A stretch of DNA of 64,000 nt from Aquicella siphonis (lineage in GTDB: Bacteria > Pseudomonadota > Gammaproteobacteria > DSM-16500), in assembly GCF_902459485.1 (NCBI RefSeq), contig NZ_LR699119.1:1674001-1738000 (forward strand), in the 5' to 3' direction. Positions 8,701-18,649 of the stretch are shown here, piece after piece. A program made the translations under genes and the position numbers. Each line of letters opens with the position of its first letter. Position 1 is the first letter of the stretch. Below the pieces are notes generated by a model. That model worked only from the letters and a program-made list of their open reading frames with translations. It ran no database searches and had not been told where the DNA came from.

Positions 8701-9319
8701 CGCCCGGCAATACGCCGCAAGTATCTGTTACCGGACCAATAAACATGCCGCCGCCCGGATTGGGATTAATGTTCACCCCCAGTGACGTGACATCGGTAAC
8801 CGCTCCATTGTTGGTATTGGTATAAGTAAATTCAAACGGCGCCTGGTCACCCGCACCCATGTTGGCGGGCAGCGGAATAGTCACTGTTCCCGTGACCAGC
8901 GGCGACGGTCCGGCGCCGACGTTAGTCGTCATGGCGGGCAGAGGCACCACGTTTTTACCGTATTGCATGGAAAGTGAAATGGATTTTTGTCCCAGGGTCA
9001 GGAACCGGTAACTGAATGTGACGGTACAGACACTCCCTATCGTGCCTGCGGCAGTCAGCCTCACACCGGAGCAGGTATCAACCGAGAAATTGAATTCACT
9101 GGCAGGATTGGCATTCCGCACAATGTACAGCGGGGTAATCATTTGAAACGGCATGTTATTGGTAAAGGTGTAAGTGACCGTGGGATAAACCAGGTTTGCG
9201 ACGGTTTGCGACGGAATGCCGCCCGACACTGTCCAGCCTATGGGATCTTCTCCGGCATTCGATACAGGTGAGAACAAAATGAATGACAACACCACGATGC
9301 AATAACGAAGCCACTTCAT
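5729..9319 (-). CDS. Secreted Ig-like repeat protein with thaumatin-like C-terminal domain
   Basis: 1196 residues. A clear signal peptide (about 1-22, ending VSNA) is followed by seven Ig-like beta-sandwich repeats of about 105 residues; the second to fifth open with a PLP...MGAG(E/D)xxPxxFTxTN motif and most contain C...SCxxxGTF and SYSLTASFNYxGG. From about residue 817 to the end is a Cys-rich domain of about 380 residues that begins FTINNYCGKDIWFAFSG and ends EYTISFCPELAP. This opening and the YxxxFCP ending are hallmarks of thaumatin-like proteins, which in plants and fungi bind or cleave beta-glucans. An EGF-like CPTGSMC segment is inserted. GGGAGAG precedes the ATG. An outer-membrane protein gene lies 13 bp upstream in the same direction. 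Function here is unknown; surface-exposed adhesin or glucan-binding protein is an inference. Confidence 0.85.
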   Translation of the reverse strand: MKWLRYCIVVLSFILFSPVSNAGEDPIGWTVSGGIPSQTVANLVYPTVTYTFTNNMPFQMITPLYIVRNANPASEFNFSVDTCSGVRLTAAGTIGSVCTVTFSYRFLTLGQKSISLSMQYGKNVVPLPAMTTNVGAGPSPLVTGTVTIPLPANMGAGDQAPFEFTYTNTNNGAVTDVTSLGVNINPNPGGGMFIGPVTDTCGVLPGAVLPAGGQCTISGTFQAGTPGTYTLNSGITYLPGAVGLTALTSTTNATVQVTGEATIPLPANMGAGESQPVEFTFTNNSTLPTGIVTSVTVTPVGGTFTPGSDTCTGFSLAGGASCVVSGTFDSGVPGAYSVTADFNYPGGTVSVTTTSTGTVKVTSAATTPLPNDMGAGEEQPVVFTFTNTGTGTINGITAASTGPEIGGTFTADAPTATTCGPGGLTSLAPNQSCILSGTFATGLPGSYSLTASFNYDGGSGVAPVTTPDPAGTSTVKITGTATVPLPPGGMGAGEQQPVEFTFTNTGTGTVYGITAPSFGPVVGGTFTPDAPTLNVTCGSGTKVNLAAGTSCTYTGVFASGAPGSYSLTASFNYAGGMNVAPTPTTSSGTILLKVNPAVWNPALPASIGTGEEHTIAITYTNTGTGTAYGITDPTAITSLNASGGTCTSATTSASCAGPYPITLASGATCSIQCTFEATVAGTASASSSITYAAGTTTAVTTTSTASVKVTADTPIPLPSSTNTGITYPVTFTFYNGGTAAAQGAPTTPPVSISPGPSTQLSAPTYMGCVNPLPSGQTCVVSVDVTPAASGDLTVYSLFTYDGGNVLASTSTSVAFARTFTINNYCGKDIWFAFSGAEVRKGCSDKSPCPTGSMCNAEADNGKGVCYWKNPVSDKNDFHLGPMTGTTPSTAKVMIPDLNKDNQTIWSGSLAGRTGCSGKQCETADCGSGDKTCPPGNRFSLPATTAQFTLMRDAADHYAISAGNGINVSMSMGPTHPDKTTPAYDASSPYYCATPGSADASRIFSACSWVLNPPGYPNAGSAVDYAWVKPGVGGACSTNACPGSEVCGLSYNNGKFARVCGTRLGYWTAAQACLLNSASASAFFDCNNAMNQPAGELLSDLNVCTNAAPQSGQNNQPPACAGAGNKERAAMVQWIKSACPSLSAFAGDTANSSFTCATNEKTKSKKDDEVKVNVTEYTISFCPELAPNSPFRNAQRQ

Positions 9320-9332
9320 GATGATCTCTCCC

Positions 9333-10118
9333 TTATACGTAATTCAGCAGATAAGTAAAGTTGATTGCGATGGAATTTGCTTTCACCTTGTTGGACAAGT
9401 TAACATCTGAGTAATTTACGCCCGTTACCGTCGGCGTTCCCTGCCCTTTGCCGGTTTCCACTGTACCAAAATCGCCATAGTTGTATTCCAGCGCGACCCA
9501 GATATCGTCCCTTATCATATAGTCCACGCCCACCCCCACGATATAACTCCATGAGACATGATTGCCCGTTCCATATCCCGGGCTGATTCTCGGTGTTACA
9601 TTTTCCAGCGGTTCTTCTTCGTAATTGCTGCCCTTGTTGAAAGAAGCACCCGTGCCCACAATGAAGTACGGCATGAGGCAGTAATCGCTTTTGTAAATGT
9701 CCGCCTTAAACACCGCCATCAGTGTCTGACGCGAGAAATCATAGGAATAACTGTAATTTTTGAACTGATTCAGGTTGTACTGATTGACATAGCCGCTGAC
9801 CTTGCCCTGGAAGGCGTAGGTATAATTCAGACCCAGCAGAAATGCCGGGAACCAGTTGGTAAAGCGCGTCCAGGCATAGCCGGCTGTCACATCAACAAAA
9901 CTGCCGTCATGAATACTGTTCTTGTAGTAATGGTCATCCGGCCAGCCGGGCCCCGGGTTAATAAAATTATCCGAGTCCATTTGATAAAAGGAGCGCCCTG
10001 CTCCGGCGGAAAGATACCAGGCGCCGTCATAGACATTTTCTACGGCCCAGGACGGAGTGGTCAGGAAAGGAATGTTTAACAGGCAAAGTAAAATGAATGC
10101 GTGTTTCCGTCTAGTCAT
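9333..10118 (-). CDS. Outer-membrane beta-barrel protein
   Basis: 261 residues with a signal peptide ending in PSWA, then alternating-hydrophobicity beta strands (WYLSAGAGRSFYQMD, VDVTAGYAWTRF, FLLGLNYTYAF, YFIVGTGASFN, YIVGVGVDYMI, WVALEYNYGDFG) and a last strand SIAINFTYLLNYV. This is the pattern of small OmpA/OmpW-like porin-type barrels common in Legionella. The start at 10118 is preceded by AGGA at good spacing; the longer reading to 10166 is unlikely. It is first in a two-gene unit with the thaumatin-like gene, so the two may work together at the cell surface. An AT-rich promoter region lies at about 10120-10190. Confidence 0.85.
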   Translation of the reverse strand: MTRRKHAFILLCLLNIPFLTTPSWAVENVYDGAWYLSAGAGRSFYQMDSDNFINPGPGWPDDHYYKNSIHDGSFVDVTAGYAWTRFTNWFPAFLLGLNYTYAFQGKVSGYVNQYNLNQFKNYSYSYDFSRQTLMAVFKADIYKSDYCLMPYFIVGTGASFNKGSNYEEEPLENVTPRISPGYGTGNHVSWSYIVGVGVDYMIRDDIWVALEYNYGDFGTVETGKGQGTPTVTGVNYSDVNLSNKVKANSIAINFTYLLNYV

Positions 10119-10307
10119 GTGACCATCCTTGCATACGTATAAAATGATAAGCAGTAAAACATTCAAAATATATCACTACTTTAGGGTTTGCAACAATGGG
10201 TTATCGCAAGCCTGGTCAAAATCATTTGAAAGTATCATGTTCACTTCCATTGCTTCCTCTAGCGAACGGTGATGAAAACTCCGTTCGTGGTGAAGAGGAC
10301 ACGTTGT

Positions 10308-10411
10308 CATGCCAGCATGTTTTTAGCTGGCATCCAGAAATATTCAAAAAGCCTGGATCCCTGCTTGTGTCAGGCCCTTCGAGACGGACACTGACGTGTC
10401 CTCCTCAGGGC
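10308..10411. repeat. 104-bp intergenic repeat, copy B
   Basis: Identical to 5376-5479. A partial CGAACGG/CCGTTCG palindrome unit precedes it (10262-10293). The repeat is interrupted at its right end by the IS10-like element: the sequence that continues copy A resumes in related form on the far side of the IS at 11736. Confidence 0.85.
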
Positions 10412-11735
10412 CTGAACGCTCCCCTCAAAATTGCCGTTCCATTATATTGAGGTCTGAGGGGATAATGATATTTTTAATTGCATTCTCTATTTCTGAGGTT
10501 TTAATTTGGAAATATGTCGACTTCAGGATGATTGCCCCTAAGTAAGATAATGACAATGTTCGTTTTTTAGAGGTGTTGGATTGGCATTTTAAATGCCATT
10601 TTTTTTGTTCCGCCATCACCCCTACCGACCACACAATGAAATTTACAATGGCAGCGATTAGCATGAGTGCGTTTAATCGCCGAACACTTCTGGTTAATGT
10701 GTTTTTAAAGCTAAAACCATATTTGTTATTTTTCATGTCCCGGAAAGATTCTTCAATTTGCATCCTAAAGGAATATAATCGAACAATCTGCTCAGGATTA
10801 AAGCTGTTTTTAGGTAGTGAGCTTGCCAACACCCAGGGTTCTTTTTGGCCTTTAGCAAACGCCTTGCTATAACTTCCCCGCTTAATAGCCCCCTTTTTTG
10901 TTTTCATTTTCCTGCCTTTGATCTTTTTCCTTATGCTATACAAATCACATATAATTGCTTTGTTATGACTCTTTTTGCATAAGAAAACAGTTCCATGATG
11001 TGTAGGCTTTAAAGTGGCTATTTTGTGTAGGGACTTACAAGGGAAACTTTTTCCATCGGCGGTAGTATAATGCTTATCTTGACGAATTCTGCCAATAAAA
11101 TCCCACTTTTGCTTCTTTACCAAATGGAACCATTTATTATGAAACCCAGCATCACTAATAAGGATGACATGTCCTTTCTCTTCAGGTAAAACCTCATTCA
11201 ATTTCTCTAAAAATATCTCATATATCTGACTTAACGTCCCGTTCCTATAAGCCATTTCAAATAAAGTAAATCCTCGGCCATCAAGTGCAAGCGATGCCCT
11301 TATGAGTTGAAATTCACTATCCGCAGTTAAACAACTAGTATCAACAAGAATGGGGCACCACCCTGTTTTAGGCACAACTTTTTCCGCTAACGCTTTATAG
11401 AAACAACCTCTATGTTCTTCTAGGGTTGGATTGGAAACTAACCGGTCAACACGTTTGATAGCGTGCTTGTCCGGTGTTTTGCTAGCAATTGCCCTACCTA
11501 ACGCTGTCACACTTAACTTTTTTGCTTTAAGCAAACCATCACAGGTGATGGTTAACGTATCTAGTACTTTTTTATGCAAGAATGAAGATTCTTGCATAAA
11601 TTTATGTAATAATTTTTTCCCTTGCATAGTGAGGTTTCCATATTCTTGGTCGAATTTGGATTTTAACTTCACTATGCAATTTTTCTACTCTTTGTTTTTA
11701 TGGTTTTTATGAGAAATTTTGAGGGGAGCGTTCAG
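10412..11735 (-). mobile_element. IS10-type insertion sequence (IS4 family)
   Basis: About 1.32 kb bounded by perfect 21-bp terminal inverted repeats that start CTGAACGCTCCCCTCAAAAT. The IS10 outside end begins with the same CTGA, then TCCCCTCA and AATT. CCTCAGGG occurs at both flanks (10403-10410 and 11736-11743), which fits a target duplication; its exact length (8 or 9 bp) is blurred by a one-base difference. The target is inside the intergenic palindromic repeat. It carries one intact transposase gene. Confidence 0.93.
10425..11627 (-). CDS. IS10-like transposase
   Basis: 400 residues from the ATG at 11627, close to the 402 of the IS10 transposase; a GTG start at 11672 would add 15. The DDE residues are visible: Asp in LVDTSC, Asp in LISDAGF, and Glu in the YSFRMQIEESFRDMK segment, which is a perfect Y-(2)-R-(3)-E-(6)-K signature of the IS4 family. 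Other shared IS10 blocks are ALGRAIASKT...HAIKRVDRL near the N-terminus and KEPWVLAS. The reading frame is uninterrupted, so the element may be active. The gene ends within a few bases of the left terminal repeat. Confidence 0.95.
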   Translation of the reverse strand: MQGKKLLHKFMQESSFLHKKVLDTLTITCDGLLKAKKLSVTALGRAIASKTPDKHAIKRVDRLVSNPTLEEHRGCFYKALAEKVVPKTGWCPILVDTSCLTADSEFQLIRASLALDGRGFTLFEMAYRNGTLSQIYEIFLEKLNEVLPEEKGHVILISDAGFHNKWFHLVKKQKWDFIGRIRQDKHYTTADGKSFPCKSLHKIATLKPTHHGTVFLCKKSHNKAIICDLYSIRKKIKGRKMKTKKGAIKRGSYSKAFAKGQKEPWVLASSLPKNSFNPEQIVRLYSFRMQIEESFRDMKNNKYGFSFKNTLTRSVRRLNALMLIAAIVNFIVWSVGVMAEQKKWHLKCQSNTSKKRTLSLSYLGAIILKSTYFQIKTSEIENAIKNIIIPSDLNIMERQF

Positions 11736-11882
11736 CCTCAGGGTGAACGGATTGAGTGTTTCCCGTTCGTGGTGAGGAGCCGCGTTAGACGAACCGCCCT
11801 TCGAGACGGCACTGCGTGCCTCCTCAGGCCTGTCCTGAGCTTGTCGAAGGAGCGAACGGTGGTGAAACCCCGTTCGTGGTAA
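11736..11882. repeat. Palindromic intergenic repeats right of the IS
   Basis: Contains GAACGG/CCGTTC palindromes, the CCGTTCGTGGTGAGGAG unit, CCTTCGAGACGGCAC and CCTGTCCTGAGCTTGTCG, all related to the units at 5400-5580. This is the continuation of the repeat cluster that the IS split. No gene is present. Confidence 0.75.
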
Positions 11883-11907
11883 TGATCACTCAAATACCGG
11901 CATGAAA

Positions 11908-12738
11908 TCAGACGACATGAAACTGAAAGAGGCTGATGATGATCTCGACCACAATCAGCAAGATAATGATACTTTCCAGGAGACTGGAATGGCGGTGTTG
12001 TACCTGGCTGTTCAGGATATCCAGTAATTCCTGCAGCACGTCCAGCTTTTGATTCAAGGCCATGACGCGGCTGGGAATATCCAGGTATTTTTTTGTCATG
12101 ATGTAATACGGTTCCATGCTGGGATTGCGCCAGAAAAATTCCGGCGCGTCCAGGTATTCAATATTGAGATTAATGGAACTCCTGGCGATAAAGATTTCAC
12201 CTATGCGCTTGAAAATCGCGCGCCGCGACAAGGATATCTCGCCCCGGGTGGCAATATCTTCGGGAAGCTCACTGTTGGTCCGTATTGCCTGCTGTATCGC
12301 TTCTTCAAACGCTTCCAGCTTGATGGATTGCGCAAGACCATAGGAAATGGCCAGCTTGATCAAGGCTTCTTCCGAATCCAGGGTAATGATGTCCACCCGC
12401 AGTTTTTCATGCGAATCAATGGAAGTTTCTTTCCCGTATTGATAATAAAAATGGTCTGATTCAATGTGGCGCAAGGGATGAATGGAAAACATTTTCACTA
12501 CTTCCACCAGCTTGTCTTCGAATTTTTTCTTAAATCCCCAGCTGACAAAACAACCGTGATTGAAAAAATAGATATCGCCCGGCCTCTTGAGATTGGTCAC
12601 ATGCAGCACGTCTTTCAACAAGCGGGTAAAATAACCTCTTTTTCTGAAATAATTCGCAATGCCCAGCAGATCATAACTCGCGGCCGTGCAGATGGAGATG
12701 CAGCGCAAAAAAGACCGCATGGTTTTTGTGTCATTCAT
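11908..12738 (-). CDS. RMD1/YagE family (DUF155) protein
   Basis: 276 residues. The body (DIYFFNHGCFVSWGF, then the acidic and helical core, then ISLSRRAIFKRIGEIFI and the LDAPEFFW block) matches the RMD1/YagE family, and a C-terminal hydrophobic anchor (SIIILLIVVEIIISLF) follows, as in the mitochondrial yeast relatives. Eukaryotic members such as Rmd1 and RMND1 are linked to mitochondrial translation; the bacterial role is unknown. No strong ribosome binding site was found, so the start (12738, or 12765 via GTG, or 12720) is uncertain. Confidence 0.85.
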   Translation of the reverse strand: MNDTKTMRSFLRCISICTAASYDLLGIANYFRKRGYFTRLLKDVLHVTNLKRPGDIYFFNHGCFVSWGFKKKFEDKLVEVVKMFSIHPLRHIESDHFYYQYGKETSIDSHEKLRVDIITLDSEEALIKLAISYGLAQSIKLEAFEEAIQQAIRTNSELPEDIATRGEISLSRRAIFKRIGEIFIARSSINLNIEYLDAPEFFWRNPSMEPYYIMTKKYLDIPSRVMALNQKLDVLQELLDILNSQVQHRHSSLLESIIILLIVVEIIISLFQFHVV

Positions 12739-12911
12739 ATGTGGTTGTATAAATAATGAATTCACCTATAGTCTAGAATACCACAGAGAAGACCTGATGG
12801 GTTTGCAAACGCGAATCATGAACTAGTCAAAGCTATTGTGTGTATTTTTAATTGCTTCTTTTTTAAAAAATGACCAGACATAAGGCTGAACAAAAGCTGC
12901 CGCGGAATTGT

Positions 12912-13367
12912 TTAACGCCTTTCCCGGAAAAACGCTGTTAATATTTCACCGCATTCAGCCGCCATGAGGCCGCCTGCATATTCTACACGGTGATTCAAAA
13001 ATTCCTGATCCAGAATCCGGGCCCGGCTCACGACAGCGCCCGCACGTGGATCCAGAGCACCATAAACCAGCCGTTGTATGCGCGCGTGTACCATGGCGCC
13101 GGCGCACATGATGCAAGGCTCCAGAGTGACATATAAGGTCGTATGTAAAAGCCGGTAATTGCTGATTTTTTCAGCCCCCCGGCGCAGCGCGATCATTTCC
13201 GCATGCGCGCTGGGATCCAGCCGGGAAATGGGACAGTTAAATCCTTGCGCTATCACTTCATCACCCAACACCAGCACCGCCCCGACCGGCACTTCGCCCG
13301 CCTGTCTGGCGTCCTCCGCCATCATTAACGCCTGGCGCATCCAATATTCATCTTGTGAAGAAAACAT
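12912..13367 (-). CDS. tadA: tRNA-specific adenosine deaminase
   Basis: 151 residues with the zinc-binding cytidine-deaminase motifs HAEM and EPCIMCAGAM. TadA deaminates A34 to inosine in tRNA-Arg(ACG). The ATG at 13367 is preceded by GGGTGA; the upstream GTG at 13376 is a poorer choice. The gene follows the HEAT-like gene by 23 bp and probably belongs to the guaB-guaA transcription unit. Confidence 0.95.
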   Translation of the reverse strand: MFSSQDEYWMRQALMMAEDARQAGEVPVGAVLVLGDEVIAQGFNCPISRLDPSAHAEMIALRRGAEKISNYRLLHTTLYVTLEPCIMCAGAMVHARIQRLVYGALDPRAGAVVSRARILDQEFLNHRVEYAGGLMAAECGEILTAFFRERR

Positions 13368-13390
13368 GTTTATCACCCGCCTGATGGAAT

Positions 13391-15469
13391 TTAATTCATT
13401 CGCAGAATTTTTTCTGCGATGAATCTGTCCATATAAACATCGTCATGTGAAGCAGCCAGCTGTATCATGTGCCTCTGAAGATCATTTCGATATTCATGAT
13501 AAACTCTGGAAAACAGCGTCACATCTTCATCTCGCTTCATCACCGCCAACGCACCCAGCATGCCCAGCTTCTGAAAAGGCGTCATAGAGAGAAGACAATC
13601 GCCCACTGCGTCACGCACCGCCTTGCATACCACCGCAGACCCTTCTTCCAGCCTGGCGATAAAAAACCGTATGATTCTGTCTCCCTCCGGCACGCCCAGT
13701 CTAAAGAGATACGCCAGCGCCCGCATAGAATGTTGAACGGATTCCGTGCTCAGATCAGGCTGGGCCTTCATGCAAGCATCCGCCATGTCACTAAGACAGG
13801 AACAGGGCAAATCCCGGAAGCCCGCACACAGCACTTGTAAAATTTCCGCTGTTAATACCGGCGCAGCCTGGCTCCGGATCGCTGCATCCAACAAGCTTTT
13901 CACTGCGACGACCGCTTCCTCTTTGTTCAGTCTGCGCATGATGACACCCAGGGTGTTGACCGCCTGCACGCGCAGCGGCATGGCATTTTCTGTCTCCTCG
14001 ACCACAGCCAGCAATCGTGCAGTCCAGGCGGAAGCCGTATGCACCTCAGTGCCGGATTCCATCTGCCCTACAGCCAGCAGCGCCGCACTGCGCATACCAA
14101 CCGATGCCGAATCACCGGCGTCGAGCAGGGATTGCAACTCCGCCAGAAAATCTTCAAGCATGCCGCCGCGCACCACCATGACCGTCTGAGACAGCGCCAG
14201 CAGGCACGCGACTCTCAGGTTCTCGGGCAGAACCGGCGTTTTCATCATGTCCCACAAAATTTTTGCGATGGAAGACATCTGCTGCCACTGAATGCGGCCG
14301 GCCATTTCACGCAGCAGATGACAGGCTTGAATACGCACCTGGTAATCATCATGCCGTATGCCTCTATTGAGGCAGTCCAGTAAAGCCGGAAGATATTGCG
14401 GCATCAAGCTGTCTTTACAGTGACACAACATGGCCAGCGCCTTGATATTGAGATTGGCTGCTTCATTCCGGCCGCAAAGAAACAAGACTTCCAGAATCCG
14501 GTCATGCATGTCAGACGGACAACCAGGGATCAGACGTTCCAGCTTGTTCAACAACATCAGCTGTTCCGGTCTTGCCGGCAACGGCGGTGTAAACCTGTTC
14601 AATATCGCCTGCACTGCCGCCCGCAGCGACCCAGCTGGCAGCCAGGGAGCAAAATCAGTGATCAGTTCGCACGCAAACAAGGCGAGTTCGCGATTTTCGT
14701 TTCCCATGAACCGCAACAATGTTTTTGCCACCTGTACGCGCTGGTCCGTCGACATCCAGTATTTCATCTGCCGGGTCAGCTTCGCTATTGCGGCAGCAAG
14801 CCGTTCATTGTGCAGATTCATGAAATGTTCCAGGTTATAAACCCGTTCATCACAATAAATATCCATGACAATGACCAGCAAAGGATTTCTGCTGTCCCGC
14901 GGTATCCAGCTTCCCACGCTGCCCAGCATTTCCAGCGCCACACTATCACGCGCCGCCATTTCATTCAGCGCCGATCCCAGCCAGTCATTCCAGTAATCGA
15001 ACATTTCCATTTGGTCGCGCACCGCTTGCGTCAGACGCGTACGGTACACTTCATAAATGGAAAAATACGCACGCAACAGACTATCGATGTGCGGGGGAAT
15101 TTTTCTGGCGGCGGCATATACGTTCAAATGCCCGATAAACCAGCCTAGCGGATCATCCGGATTTCTATCCGGCATAGCTATGTCCAGGTCCTTATGCTGC
15201 GCGGCGGAAGCGGACGCGGCGGGATTCAGGCAAAAAAAATGTGGATATTTTTTAGGATACAGCCAGCCCAGACATAGTCTTGCAAACACCAGGTATTCCG
15301 GTTCGTTCACGGCGTGGTGAAAGCCGGTTGTTACGCTCTTGTTGGCGGAAATCAGTTCCCACAGCAAAGATTCCAGGACTTCGGCCGGATCAAGCTTACC
15401 ATTCGCCAGCATTCTGATAATCGTACGAATGGTATTATGAAAAATCCCGCCATGTCTTGATATGCTCAT
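13391..15469 (-). CDS. HEAT-like alpha-solenoid protein of unknown function
   Basis: 692 residues, almost entirely helical with repeated pairs of amphipathic helices spaced about 35-45 residues (for example VRIQACHLLREMAG, LRVACLLALSQTV, MRSAALLAVGQME, LRVQAVNTLGVIM). This periodicity fits HEAT/ARM repeats, which act as protein-binding scaffolds. No signal peptide, membrane segment or catalytic motif is visible. AGGGA precedes the ATG. It sits 15 bp after guaA and before tadA, so it is likely co-transcribed with guanine nucleotide genes. An effector or a cytoplasmic scaffold are both possible; I do not recognise the specific family. Confidence 0.75.
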   Translation of the reverse strand: MSISRHGGIFHNTIRTIIRMLANGKLDPAEVLESLLWELISANKSVTTGFHHAVNEPEYLVFARLCLGWLYPKKYPHFFCLNPAASASAAQHKDLDIAMPDRNPDDPLGWFIGHLNVYAAARKIPPHIDSLLRAYFSIYEVYRTRLTQAVRDQMEMFDYWNDWLGSALNEMAARDSVALEMLGSVGSWIPRDSRNPLLVIVMDIYCDERVYNLEHFMNLHNERLAAAIAKLTRQMKYWMSTDQRVQVAKTLLRFMGNENRELALFACELITDFAPWLPAGSLRAAVQAILNRFTPPLPARPEQLMLLNKLERLIPGCPSDMHDRILEVLFLCGRNEAANLNIKALAMLCHCKDSLMPQYLPALLDCLNRGIRHDDYQVRIQACHLLREMAGRIQWQQMSSIAKILWDMMKTPVLPENLRVACLLALSQTVMVVRGGMLEDFLAELQSLLDAGDSASVGMRSAALLAVGQMESGTEVHTASAWTARLLAVVEETENAMPLRVQAVNTLGVIMRRLNKEEAVVAVKSLLDAAIRSQAAPVLTAEILQVLCAGFRDLPCSCLSDMADACMKAQPDLSTESVQHSMRALAYLFRLGVPEGDRIIRFFIARLEEGSAVVCKAVRDAVGDCLLSMTPFQKLGMLGALAVMKRDEDVTLFSRVYHEYRNDLQRHMIQLAASHDDVYMDRFIAEKILRMN

Positions 15470-15484
15470 GCTTTTCCCTGACCT

Positions 15485-17056
15485 CTACTCCCATTCAATG
15501 GTCGCCGGCGGTTTGCTGGAGATGTCGTATGTGACACGCGATATGCCGGGCACTTCATTGATAATACGACTTGACACTTTTTCCAAAAACTCATGCGGCA
15601 AACGCGCCCAGTGCGCTGTCATGAAATCTATGGTTTCCACAGCGCGTATGGCGATAACATGTTCATAATGCCTGGCGTCACCGACCACGCCCACTGACCT
15701 CACCGGCAAAAAGACCGCGAAAGCCTGGCTAACCTTGTAATACAACTCCGCCTTGTATAATTCCTGGATTAGAATGGCATCCGCCAGACGCAGTTTTTCC
15801 ACGTATTCCTTTCTGACCTCACCCAGCACCCGGACACCCAGTCCAGGACCGGGAAACGGATGACGGTAGACCAGTTCATAAGGCAAACCCAGTTCCATGC
15901 CCAGCTTGCGGACTTCATCCTTGAATAATTCACGCAATGGTTCAATCAGTTGAAGCCGCATGTCCGCGGGCAGACCGCCCACATTGTGATGTGACTTGAT
16001 CACATGCGCGCCGCCGGTTTTTGCCGCGGCGGATTCAATGACATCGGAATAAATGGTGCCTTGCGCCAGAAATTTGACATTCGCCAGCTTCCCGGCCTGC
16101 TCGTCAAATACATCAATAAATTTTTTACCTATGATTTTACGTTTGGCTTCCGGATCACTCTCTCCTGCCAGGGCATGGTAAAACTGCTCCCGGGCATCCA
16201 CGCATATCAGCCTGATGCCGAAATGCCTGTCAAAAACAGATTTGATTTCATCCACTTCATTCAGACGCAGTAATCCGGTATCAACGAACACGCAAGTCAG
16301 CTGGCTGCCTATGGCCTTATGCAGCAACACGGCCGCGACAGATGAATCCACGCCGCCGGACAAGCCCAGCAGCACGCCTTCATTTCCCACTTTTTGCCGG
16401 ATCTGCGCGATTTGCTCATCGATGATATTTTGAGACGTCCAGTTAGGCTTGCAACCGCAAATCTCCAGAACGAACCGCTCCAGTATCCGCATGCCCTGGC
16501 GTGTGTGAGAAACCTCCGGATGAAACTGCAGTCCATAAAACCGGCGCTCCTCATCCGCCATGCCGGAAATGGGACAATTACTGGTGCTTGCAATGGTTTT
16601 AAATTGTCTTGGCAGCGCGCTGACCTGATCGCCATGACTCATCCATACATCCAGCAAGGACAATCCATCATCAGTCAGATGGTCTTCTATCCCTTCCAGC
16701 AAGCGTGAAGGTTCGCGCAGCGCCACTTGCGCATAGCCAAATTCACGTTTTACACCCGGGTCCACCTTACCGCCCAATTGCTGGGCCATGGTTTGCATGC
16801 CGTAACAAATCCCCAGGACCGGACAACCTTGTGTAAACACGCCTTCGGGTGCGCGCGGCGTATAATCCCCTCTCACACTTTCCGGGCCGCCGGAAAGGAT
16901 AATGCCGGATGGAGCAAAATCCGTTAATTCACCGCTAGTCAGCGTGAAAGAACGTATTTCGCAGTAAACACCAATTTCTCTTACGCGGCGCGCGATCAAC
17001 TGTGAGTATTGGGAACCAAAATCCAGAATCAGAATGCGTTGTGTATGTATGTCCAT
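15485..17056 (-). CDS. guaA: GMP synthase (glutamine-hydrolysing)
   Basis: 523 residues. An N-terminal class I glutamine amidotransferase domain has the nucleophile in [10 protein letters not shown] and the His-Glu pair in FHPEVSH. The ATP-pyrophosphatase domain has the P-loop [12 protein letters not shown], and the dimerisation domain ends [14 protein letters not shown], the universal GuaA C-terminus. It amidates XMP to GMP. It starts 2 bp after guaB ends, a standard guaBA operon. Confidence 0.98.
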   Translation of the reverse strand: MDIHTQRILILDFGSQYSQLIARRVREIGVYCEIRSFTLTSGELTDFAPSGIILSGGPESVRGDYTPRAPEGVFTQGCPVLGICYGMQTMAQQLGGKVDPGVKREFGYAQVALREPSRLLEGIEDHLTDDGLSLLDVWMSHGDQVSALPRQFKTIASTSNCPISGMADEERRFYGLQFHPEVSHTRQGMRILERFVLEICGCKPNWTSQNIIDEQIAQIRQKVGNEGVLLGLSGGVDSSVAAVLLHKAIGSQLTCVFVDTGLLRLNEVDEIKSVFDRHFGIRLICVDAREQFYHALAGESDPEAKRKIIGKKFIDVFDEQAGKLANVKFLAQGTIYSDVIESAAAKTGGAHVIKSHHNVGGLPADMRLQLIEPLRELFKDEVRKLGMELGLPYELVYRHPFPGPGLGVRVLGEVRKEYVEKLRLADAILIQELYKAELYYKVSQAFAVFLPVRSVGVVGDARHYEHVIAIRAVETIDFMTAHWARLPHEFLEKVSSRIINEVPGISRVTYDISSKPPATIEWE

Positions 17057-17058
17057 AG

Positions 17059-18649
<1,591 letters not shown>

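Noticed and set aside
6024-8785. Several 60-200-codon frames on both strands inside the thaumatin-like gene
   Set aside because: They are shadows of the repetitive Gly/Thr-rich coding sequence; the repeats themselves explain their openness.
12862-12873. TTTTTTAAAAAA palindrome between tadA and the RMD1-like gene
   Set aside because: Simple A/T run; too short and common to call a terminator or operator.
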